A stretch of 5,085 bases of DNA, from contig CABRGI010000078.1 of NCBI GenBank assembly GCA_902470455.1, positions 1-5,085 on the forward strand, in the 5' to 3' direction. The notes below the pieces were generated by a model. The model searched no databases. It saw only the letters and a program-made list of their open reading frames with translations, and was not told where the DNA came from. A program made the translations under genes and the position numbers. Below, one piece after another: positions 1 to 5,085 of this stretch (positions within the stretch are counted from its first letter, which is position 1; each line of letters begins with the position of its first letter). The DNA is from an uncultured Parvimonas sp. Lineage in GTDB: Bacteria > Bacillota > Clostridia > Tissierellales > Peptoniphilaceae.

Positions 1-761
1 GTACTATTGAAGTTTTTGGCAAAAAAGATATTTCAAATGAATATGAAATTAAGAAAAAAATTGGAATTGTTCCTCAAGAACTTGCAGTTTTTAATAATTT
101 AACTGTAAAAGAAAATATCGACTATTTTTGTGGTCTATATGTATCTAATAAAAACGAAAGAAAAAGACTTGTAAATGAAGCTATTGAATTTACAGGACTT
201 CAAAGTCACGAAAAAATGTTGGAAAAGAAGCTATCAGGTGGTCTTAAAAGACGTTTAAATATCGCTTGTGGTATTTCACATAAGCCTGAACTTGTAATTT
301 TAGACGAGCCAACAGTTGCAGTAGATGCTCAAAGCAGAAAGTTTATCTTAGACGGAATTAAAAATTTAGCTGAAAATGGATCATCAATTCTTTATACTAC
401 TCACTATTTAGATGAAGCTGAATATCTTTGCAATAAAATTTCTATTATGGATAATGGAAAAAATATCTTAACCGGAGATATGCAAACTTTAATTAATGGA
501 GTAAGTGTAAAAGAAAAGATTACAGTTGTAGGTTTTATAAAACCCGAAATTATTTCTATTTTGGAAAAACAAGACGAAGTAATTGATATTGAAACAAAGG
601 AAAATCAAGTAACTTTTAACTATTCAACTGATACGGGAAATATTAAAAAATTAATCTACCTACTTGATGAAAATAATGTAGTATATGAAGAAATTTTTTC
701 AAAGAAACCAAAACTGGAAGATATTTTCTTAGAAATGACTGGAAAGGAGCTTAGAGAGTAA
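1..761 (+). CDS. ABC exporter ATP-binding subunit, DrrA/YfiL (LnrL) type, 5' end off the left edge
   Basis: This cytoplasmic subunit hydrolyses ATP to drive the two permeases encoded directly downstream. Codons run from base 3 with no stop before 759-761, giving 252 visible residues. The visible start (TIEVFGKKDIS) corresponds to the stretch just after Walker A in this family, so roughly 50-60 residues, including Walker A, lie outside the window. Visible motifs are the Q-loop (GIVPQE, Gln codon 75-77), the signature LSGGLKRRLNIA (from 231), Walker B LVILDE (291-308, catalytic Glu 306-308), a D-loop VAVD (315-326) and the switch His in TTHYLDEAE (402-404). The C-terminus KLEDIFLEMTGKELRE is the usual tail of DrrA-type ATPases. 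The ATG at 216 is an internal Met just before the signature and cannot be the start. All visible catalytic motifs are intact. The family is certain; the substrate is unknown, with antibiotic, lipopeptide or bacteriocin export the usual role of relatives. Confidence 0.95.
   Translation, partial: TIEVFGKKDISNEYEIKKKIGIVPQELAVFNNLTVKENIDYFCGLYVSNKNERKRLVNEAIEFTGLQSHEKMLEKKLSGGLKRRLNIACGISHKPELVILDEPTVAVDAQSRKFILDGIKNLAENGSSILYTTHYLDEAEYLCNKISIMDNGKNILTGDMQTLINGVSVKEKITVVGFIKPEIISILEKQDEVIDIETKENQVTFNYSTDTGNIKKLIYLLDENNVVYEEIFSKKPKLEDIFLEMTGKELRE
743..749 (+). promoter_or_regulatory. Ribosome binding site for the first permease
   Basis: AAAGGAG lies within the last codons of the ATPase gene, 11 bases before the ATG at 761. 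It supports that start and translational coupling through the TAATG overlap. Confidence 0.75.
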
Positions 762-1813
762 TGGGAATTATATCTGCTTTAAAAGTAAATTTGTTAAATT
801 TAACAAGAGATAAACTAGGTTTATTTTGGAATACTTTTTTCCCTATAATTTTAGCTACGTTTTTTTGTCTTATAATTCCTAATATAGATAAAAATTTTGA
901 TAAGGTAAATGTTGGAATTAATAAAAATAATCCACATGAATATATTTTAAAACAAATACCATATCTTAATCTTAAAGAAGTAAAAGAAGATGTTCAAACA
1001 GATCTAAAAAACAAAGAATATAAAGCATTTATAGAAGATGACCTATCTTTAAAAATTATATCATCTAATTCAGAAGTTATGATTGTTAAAAATATCCTTG
1101 ACCAAATAAAACAAATGTATGAAACTAAAATTAATCAGGAAGAAATTATAAAAAATATAGATAAAGACTTTATAGAAGATAAGAACCATGGTGTTACAGG
1201 TGTTGAACCCATACTTTTTTCAATAATTATCTTGACAAGTCTATATACTATGTTTGATGGCGTTATCTACATAGATAATATACTATACGATTCGTCTGAT
1301 TTTGCAGTAAGAATGTTAATTTCTCCAATAAAAAAATTAACTTATTTAATAAATGGGATATTATCTTCACTTATACTCTCAGGTTTAAATACTACATTAT
1401 TGATTATTTATTTAAAACTTGTATTTGGGATAACCATAATAACAAACTATTTTGCTTCAATTATCACTATACTTTTAATTATGATTTTTGGAATAACTAT
1501 GGGGATGTTCCTTGCAGTTGCATTAAAAACTAAAACTGAAACTAAAACAACGATTGGACTTGGATGTATTTTACTTATGAATTATACATCAGGAATGATG
1601 GGTTCAAGCGTTACAAATGCAATAGCTACATCTTTTCCTATGATAAAAAAGATAAATCCAACATTTTATATGGAAAATGCACTATTAGGTGTAAATATTG
1701 CAAATGACAATAGCTACTTAATTACAATGGCTAAATTTATAATTCCATTTACTATAATTCTATTTGGAATTGCATTAATATATTTGAGGAGGCATAAGTA
1801 TAATGATATTTAA
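761..1813 (+). CDS. ABC-2 type exporter permease, first of a pair (LnrM-like layout)
   Basis: This 350-residue membrane protein probably forms half of the translocation path with the next gene product. The layout seen is a short cytoplasmic N-terminus, a first membrane helix at about 22-40 (LFWNTFFPIILATFF), a hydrophilic charged domain at about 41-148 that should be extracytoplasmic, then five hydrophobic segments at about 149-170, 195-221, 230-256, 264-281 and 320-342. This is the plan of the ABC2_membrane_3-type permeases. The segment RMLISPIKK at about 184-192, between the second and third helices, matches the cytoplasmic loop that in this family contacts the ATPase. The start ATG shares its A with the TAA stop of the ATPase gene (TAATG) and has an AAAGGAG site upstream. 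Its 3' end overlaps the next gene by 11 bases. The partner is clear from the operon; the substrate is not known. The role is confident at family level only. Confidence 0.93.
   Translation: MGIISALKVNLLNLTRDKLGLFWNTFFPIILATFFCLIIPNIDKNFDKVNVGINKNNPHEYILKQIPYLNLKEVKEDVQTDLKNKEYKAFIEDDLSLKIISSNSEVMIVKNILDQIKQMYETKINQEEIIKNIDKDFIEDKNHGVTGVEPILFSIIILTSLYTMFDGVIYIDNILYDSSDFAVRMLISPIKKLTYLINGILSSLILSGLNTTLLIIYLKLVFGITIITNYFASIITILLIMIFGITMGMFLAVALKTKTETKTTIGLGCILLMNYTSGMMGSSVTNAIATSFPMIKKINPTFYMENALLGVNIANDNSYLITMAKFIIPFTIILFGIALIYLRRHKYNDI
1786..1792 (+). promoter_or_regulatory. Ribosome binding site for the second permease
   Basis: GAGGAGG sits inside the end of the upstream permease gene, 10 bases before the ATG at 1803. 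This strong site decides between that ATG and the in-frame ATG at 1821, which has no comparable site. Confidence 0.85.
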
Positions 1814-2900
1814 AAATTATATGAAAATATTTATAAAAAATATAAAATCCGTTTTATTTTCTTTCATAATTTTTATGGTTATGTTGATTATATTTACCAG
1901 CTCAAAAGATAATAATGTTGAATTTAAACCTATGAAGCTGGACTTAATGATAAATGATGAAGATAAAAGTGAAGAATCAAAAGCCTTAATAAATTATCTA
2001 AGAGAAAAACATAATGTAAAAGAAGAAAAAATTACGGAAAGTGAAGCAAGAAAACAAATTGTTGAGGATAAAATTATGGCTTATATGGTAATTAATAAAG
2101 ATTTTAAACAAAATTTGTTAAATAATAAAAAAGCAATTTCGATTTTAGCACCAACAAAAACTTCATATATAACCTTTTTAAAAATAGATTTAAAAAGTTA
2201 TCTCAATTACACATTGTCTGCAATAAATTCAAATGTTGATCAACAAGAAGTAATAAATACATTAAAGAAAGAAGATACAAAAATATATAATCAAGAAAAA
2301 GGAAAAGAAGCCTTTAACACTACTTTTTCAATCTTAAGTTATATAGTTTTTATGAGTATAATTTCAATAATTATAAATATTGATGCTGAATTTAAAAAAG
2401 AAAGCCTTTTAAAAAGAATGGCTTTATCCCCTTATAGTCAAAAATCTCAAACTTTACAACAATTTTTAGCTCAAATAATTATATCTATATTAATATCAAG
2501 TTTTTATTTGGCTTTTTCAATATCAAGAGTAAATGAAGAAATACAAAAAACTAATTTGGTATATATGAGCTTGGCAGTATTTATATTCTCATTTACTGCA
2601 ATTTCAATTGGACAATTATTTGTATCAATTTCAAAGAACGTAAAAGTTGTAAATGGAGTAAATTCTGCATTCTCATTAATAATGGCATTTTCATCAGGAG
2701 TATTTTTGCCGATGAAATTCTTACCACAAGCCCTAATTAATGTTTCTAAATTTATGCCACAATATTATTTTATAAAGTTTTTAGAAGAAATAAATTTTGA
2801 AAAATTTTTACTATTTGTTGCATCACAAGTTGTATTCATAGTATTTTATACACTACTAGGAATATTCATAAAAAGATACAAATTAAAAGAAGTCGCTTAG
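1803..2900 (+). CDS. ABC-2 type exporter permease, second of a pair (LnrN-like layout)
   Basis: This 365-residue membrane protein is the probable partner of the preceding permease. It has the same plan: helix 1 at about 16-33, a long charged extracytoplasmic region at about 34-172 rich in Lys and Glu, then hydrophobic segments at about 174-192, 221-240, 252-274, 284-305 and 335-356, with a basic tail (KRYKLKEVA). The loop KRMALSPYSQK at about 204-214 is in the same place as RMLISPIKK of the first permease, which suggests the two genes are old duplicates. The segment SSGVFLPMKFLPQ followed by VSKFMPQYY (about 297-322) is typical of ABC-2 permeases near the second-to-last helix. The start overlaps the upstream gene by 11 bases, which favours coupled translation and equal dosage. 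The stop TAG (2898-2900) lies in the loop of a small inverted repeat and is followed by a strong terminator. The family is confident; the substrate is unknown. Confidence 0.93.
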   Translation: MIFKNYMKIFIKNIKSVLFSFIIFMVMLIIFTSSKDNNVEFKPMKLDLMINDEDKSEESKALINYLREKHNVKEEKITESEARKQIVEDKIMAYMVINKDFKQNLLNNKKAISILAPTKTSYITFLKIDLKSYLNYTLSAINSNVDQQEVINTLKKEDTKIYNQEKGKEAFNTTFSILSYIVFMSIISIIINIDAEFKKESLLKRMALSPYSQKSQTLQQFLAQIIISILISSFYLAFSISRVNEEIQKTNLVYMSLAVFIFSFTAISIGQLFVSISKNVKVVNGVNSAFSLIMAFSSGVFLPMKFLPQALINVSKFMPQYYFIKFLEEINFEKFLLFVASQVVFIVFYTLLGIFIKRYKLKEVA

Positions 2901-2908
2901 GACTTCTT
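2887..2908. repeat. Perfect 8-bp inverted repeat spanning the stop codon of the second + strand permease
   Basis: AAGAAGTC (2887-2894) and GACTTCTT (2901-2908) are exact reverse complements around a 6-base loop GCTTAG that contains the TAG stop. The repeat directly abuts the terminator hairpin at 2909. In the transcript the two stems could stack. A terminating ribosome would cover the first stem, so any role depends on whether the last codons are being translated. Confidence 0.7.
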
Positions 2909-2947
2909 AAAGCACAGACAAAACATAATTTTTATCTGTGCTTTTTT
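2909..2947 (+). terminator. Rho-independent terminator of the + strand exporter operon
   Basis: AAAGCACAGA (2909-2918) pairs perfectly with TCTGTGCTTT (2935-2944), a 10-bp stem. Within the 16-base loop, AAAA (2920-2923) can also pair with TTTT (2930-2933) past a C/A mismatch, leaving a 6-base apical loop. A run of six T (2942-2947) closes the structure. It starts 9 bases after the last stop codon. Read on the other strand the stem is followed by only three T, so it should act mainly in the + direction. Confidence 0.9.
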
Positions 2948-3027
2948 ATGTTTATTCAAGCAATATTCAGTATACAATTTATTGGCATTTTTTTCTTTAC
3001 CGTTTTCATTGACATTATCACCAATCT

Positions 3028-3049
3028 AAAAGAAGTCTTGCCTCCTTTT
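3028..3049 (-). terminator. Weak hairpin, probable terminator of the - strand exporter operon
   Basis: Read on the - strand, AAAAGGAG (3049-3042) pairs with CTTCTTTT (3035-3028) over a 6-base loop, giving eight pairs with one G-U wobble. It begins 6 bases after the stop codon of the last - strand gene. The only U-rich tract is the UUUU inside the right arm, so this is weaker than the + strand terminator. On the + strand the same bases give an A/C mismatch, which argues that the structure belongs to the - strand transcript. Confidence 0.45.
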
Positions 3050-3055
3050 ATTTTT

Positions 3056-3655
3056 CTAAAAATCTTCGTATTCAATATTCCTAACAGTTGCTTTTAGTAA
3101 ATAAATATTCCACAGAACATTTAAACTAAATATAGCTATAAAAAACAATATTAATAAATACGTATTTTCATACAGTCCAATAAAATTAGGTAAATATTTA
3201 AACCCCAACAACATAAAAAGAAGAGGAAATGTAATCATAACAAAAAATGGAACTATATCATCTCTATCTTTAAATACAAAATATGAATACTGAACTATTG
3301 GATTTATAAATATAGCCGTAAAAAAATATCCTAAACTTAATAAAAAACTTGAATTAAAAATTCTAACAAATACAAATAAAATAATATAATAGACTAAAAT
3401 TTTTAAAGTTGAAACTAAAAACTTTGATACAATTAAATCTTTTCTTGAAAATTTAGTTGTTAAAATATATTTGTTTATTTTTTTATTTCTTTCAAAATTA
3501 TTTCCGACATCTCTACTTCCAATAACTGAAAACACAAAAATATAAGTAAATAACATTTCAAAAAACACTCCAACACACAGCAGTATTAAATCTAAAGTAA
3601 AAAAATACCATTTTTTCTTAATTTCAAGATATTCTAAAAGCAATAAACCTTTCAT
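3056..3655 (-). CDS. Small ABC-2 type permease, ABC2_membrane_5-like, last gene of the - strand operon
   Basis: This 199-residue membrane protein has hydrophobic segments at about 17-46 (probably two helices), 82-98, 103-122, 134-152 and 164-186. The stretch from about 49 to 80 (DVGNNFERNKKINKYILTTK, then FSRKDLIVSKFL) fits the cytoplasmic family pattern of an acidic or Asn-rich start, a Tyr-Ile-Leu-Thr core, and a Ser-Arg-Lys that precedes the next helix. Length, N-terminus (MKGLLLLEYLEIKKK) and topology are those of the short permeases paired with YtrB/PmtA-like ATPases. It lies 9 bases after the other permease of the operon and has exactly the same length, so the two probably form a heterodimer driven by the ATPase. 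The start ATG (3655-3653) has an AGGAG site 6 bases upstream. Relatives include the Staphylococcus Pmt peptide exporter, but similarity at this level does not give the substrate. Confidence 0.88.
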   Translation of the reverse strand: MKGLLLLEYLEIKKKWYFFTLDLILLCVGVFFEMLFTYIFVFSVIGSRDVGNNFERNKKINKYILTTKFSRKDLIVSKFLVSTLKILVYYIILFVFVRIFNSSFLLSLGYFFTAIFINPIVQYSYFVFKDRDDIVPFFVMITFPLLFMLLGFKYLPNFIGLYENTYLLILFFIAIFSLNVLWNIYLLKATVRNIEYEDF

Positions 3656-3661
3656 AACAAA

Positions 3662-3666
3662 CTCCT
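3662..3666 (-). promoter_or_regulatory. Ribosome binding site for the last - strand permease
   Basis: On the - strand AGGAG overlaps the TAG stop of the preceding gene and lies 6 bases before the ATG at 3655. It indicates coupled translation and fixes the start. Confidence 0.75.
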
Positions 3667-4264
3667 AACTTATCTTTCTTCTAATAAATTTCAAACTCAA
3701 TAAAAAAGAAAATACAAACAAAATTAAATCGATTATAATTAAAATTATAAAAATACTTAATTTATTTCTAATTTCAAACTTCAAAAAAGTATCTTCTTTT
3801 AATAAATAAATTCCTATGATATAAATAACAGTCCCACCTAAGTTAATAATAGATATTGCAATTTTAGAAAATCTAAAAATTATTGGAATAATCATTTCAT
3901 AAAGCAGAATATTTATACCGGAAAAAATCAAAAATCTATAAAAAGTTTTGTCATAACCAGTTACAAATGTAATTAAAAAGTTGAATAAAAAAACTAGAAT
4001 GACAGCTGAAAATATCAAAAAATATCTGTAAATAACTATAGATTTTTCTTCAACCACATTAGAAATTATATATTTATAAAAATCATTTTTATAATCACTT
4101 TCAAAAATTTTTATAAATAAAATAATAAGTCCAAAGGATGCTATCAAATATCCTATATCAACATTTCCAGATATTATAGCAATAATCAAAAAGAATGATA
4201 TCATTGAAATTACCAATAAATTATTCTTTAAAATTATTATATCTTTATAAAGTAATGCTTTCAA
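3665..4264 (-). CDS. Small ABC-2 type permease with a TTG start, middle gene of the - strand operon
   Basis: This 199-residue membrane protein has hydrophobic segments at about 16-32, 36-53, 82-101, 108-130, 136-154 and 168-192, six helices as usual for the short ABC2_membrane_5-like permeases. The cytoplasmic stretch after helix 2 (ESDYKNDFYKYIISNVVEEK, about 55-74) is the same family element as in the next gene, here lacking the Ser-Arg-Lys. The start is a TTG (4264-4262) that directly follows the ATPase stop TAA with no spacer. An AAGGGGTGA site 5 bases upstream and the family-typical beginning MKALLYKD support it; no ATG lies near enough to compete. It is presumed to pair with the downstream 199-residue permease and to be driven by the upstream ATPase. 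The protein ends with a basic tail (KFIRRKIS). The family is confident; the substrate is unknown. Confidence 0.88.
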   Translation of the reverse strand: MKALLYKDIIILKNNLLVISMISFFLIIAIISGNVDIGYLIASFGLIILFIKIFESDYKNDFYKYIISNVVEEKSIVIYRYFLIFSAVILVFLFNFLITFVTGYDKTFYRFLIFSGINILLYEMIIPIIFRFSKIAISIINLGGTVIYIIGIYLLKEDTFLKFEIRNKLSIFIILIIIDLILFVFSFLLSLKFIRRKIS

Positions 4265-5085
4265 TTAAATCACCCCTTTATTTAAAAATATCATTATATC
4301 CTCTAATGTAGGTTTATCAAAATTTTCTCCTTTGAATGAATTTCTATTAACACAGGCTTCAATTCCATAATGACCTTGTTTCACTCCTAAAATATCACAT
4401 TTTGCAATTCCTTCTAAAATGCTATTATCTCCTTTTACTATGCAATACTTTTCAATTAAATCATCTTTATATTCGGAAAAAATTAATTTTCCATTGTCGA
4501 TATAAGTTATTACATCCGAAATTTTTTCAATATCAGATAAAATATGTGAGGACATTAAAACAGAATGTTTACCATCTCTTACAAACTCAAAAAGCGAGTC
4601 CAAAAGTTCATCTCTCACAATCGAATCAAGTCCAGAAGTTGCCTCATCTAAAATTAACAACTTTGGATTATGTGAAAATGCCACAGCTAATTGCAATTTC
4701 ATTTTCATTCCCTTTGAAAGTTCACTGACTTCCTTTAAAATTTCTATTTCATAGTCAGCAAGTAATTTTCTAAAAAGACTTGTATCCCAATTTTTGTAAG
4801 CTAAACTACAAAATTTTTCAATTTCATATATCTTAAAATTGTCCGGAAAATGAATTTCATCAAAAACAATTCCTATATCTTCTCTTTGAATTGGAGTTAA
4901 TTTGTTGTTTTCCATTCCAAAAATCATACAACTCCCACTATCTTTTACAATTATATTTAAAATCGTGGAAATCAAAGTTGTCTTACCTGAACCGTTTTTC
5001 CCAATTAAGCCCATAATACAGCCCTCTTCTAAATCAAAAGTCATATTCAAATTAAAATTTTTATAATTTTTTTCAAGATTCTTAA
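4265..5085 (-). CDS. ABC exporter ATP-binding subunit, YtrB/PmtA-like subfamily, 5' end off the right edge
   Basis: This cytoplasmic ATPase should drive the two short permeases that follow it on the - strand. The frame stays open to the edge, giving 272 visible residues. The first ones (KNLEKNYKNFNLNMTFDLEE) match the N-terminal strand of ABC ATPases, with the probable A-loop Tyr at visible residue 7, so only about 5-12 residues are missing. The TTG at 5050 and the ATG at 5044 are internal and have no Shine-Dalgarno site. Motifs in visible numbering are Walker A GKNGSGKTT (28-36), a Q-loop position with Asp instead of Gln (IVFDE, Asp 75), a variant signature LSKGMKMKLQLA (122-133), Walker B LLILDE (142-147), D-loop SGLD, and switch His in MSSHILSDIE (His 180). 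The C-terminus PTLEDIMIFLNKG is usual in this subfamily. YtrB/PmtA-like operons often carry a GntR-type repressor gene upstream, which would be outside the window. Confidence 0.94.
   Translation of the reverse strand, partial: KNLEKNYKNFNLNMTFDLEEGCIMGLIGKNGSGKTTLISTILNIIVKDSGSCMIFGMENNKLTPIQREDIGIVFDEIHFPDNFKIYEIEKFCSLAYKNWDTSLFRKLLADYEIEILKEVSELSKGMKMKLQLAVAFSHNPKLLILDEATSGLDSIVRDELLDSLFEFVRDGKHSVLMSSHILSDIEKISDVITYIDNGKLIFSEYKDDLIEKYCIVKGDNSILEGIAKCDILGVKQGHYGIEACVNRNSFKGENFDKPTLEDIMIFLNKGVI
4270..4278 (-). promoter_or_regulatory. Ribosome binding site that decides a TTG start
   Basis: On the - strand AAGGGGTGA, close to the AAGGAGGTGA complement of 16S rRNA, lies in the last codons of the ATPase gene and 5 bases before the TTG at 4264. 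It is the main reason to accept this non-ATG start. Confidence 0.8.

Larger units (their letters stand above)
2884..3037 (+). repeat. Repeated 11-mer TAAAAGAAGTC in the convergent gap
   Basis: The same 11 bases occur at 2884-2894 (the last codons of the second permease) and at 3027-3037 (beside the end of the - strand operon). An inverted 8-base part is at 2901-2908. All copies lie in predicted stems. The coordinates given cover both copies; the sequence between them is not itself repeated. Confidence 0.6.

Noticed and set aside
3009..3014. TTGACA, a possible -35 box in the convergent gap
   Set aside because: No TATAAT-like sequence lies at the right distance, and no + strand gene follows; downstream is the antisense of the - strand permease.
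2981..3025. ATTGG and CCAAT as arms of a hairpin
   Set aside because: Only five pairs over a 35-base loop, with no extension inward; expected by chance at this base composition.
2945..3026. Small RNA or peptide gene in the convergent gap
   Set aside because: I see no promoter pair, no ribosome binding site and no stable fold in this short AT-rich stretch.
4402..4728. A 108-codon open frame on the + strand
   Set aside because: It lies wholly antisense to the well-supported ATPase gene, covers its signature and Walker B region, and its translation has no recognisable domain. It is a shadow of the real gene.
5042..5050. TTG at 5050 or ATG at 5044 as the start of the - strand ATPase
   Set aside because: No ribosome binding site precedes them, and the upstream in-frame codons encode the conserved N-terminal strand of the family.

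Overview
The window is very AT-rich. Its genes are tightly packed, with strong Shine-Dalgarno sites of the GGAGG type, AGA arginine codons and one TTG start. This points to a low-GC Gram-positive bacterium, probably an anaerobic Firmicute of the Clostridia/Tissierellia kind. Neither genus nor species can be read from the sequence.

The window holds parts of two ABC-2 type exporter operons that face each other. On the + strand (1-2900) there is an ATPase of the DrrA/YfiL (LnrL) type whose 5' end lies off the left edge. Two polytopic permeases of about 350-365 residues follow, each with one N-terminal membrane helix, a large extracytoplasmic domain and a C-terminal membrane bundle. The three genes overlap (TAATG, then an 11-base overlap) and end at a strong intrinsic terminator. 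The layout resembles the Bacillus subtilis LnrLMN (YfiLMN) linearmycin-resistance exporter: one ATPase plus a permease pair, probably a drug, peptide or lipid exporter.

On the - strand (5085 down to 3056) there is a second ATPase, of the YtrB/PmtA-like subfamily, whose 5' end lies off the right edge. Two small permeases of 199 residues each follow, both of the ABC2_membrane_5-like type. Spacing is 0 and 9 bases, so the three are surely one transcription unit. In this family such operons often begin with a GntR-type repressor gene; none is visible, and it would have to lie beyond position 5085.

The convergent gap (2901-3055, 155 bases) contains the + strand terminator, a small inverted repeat spanning the stop codon of the last + gene, a repeated 11-mer, and a weaker hairpin that probably ends the - operon. 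I see no tRNA, rRNA, CRISPR, insertion sequence, phage gene or toxin-antitoxin pair. Both ATPases appear to have internal start codons if the window alone is scanned, but each reading frame is open to the window edge and both genes are truncated by the window, not by mutation. I find ordinary exporter operons and no evidence for an undescribed system.
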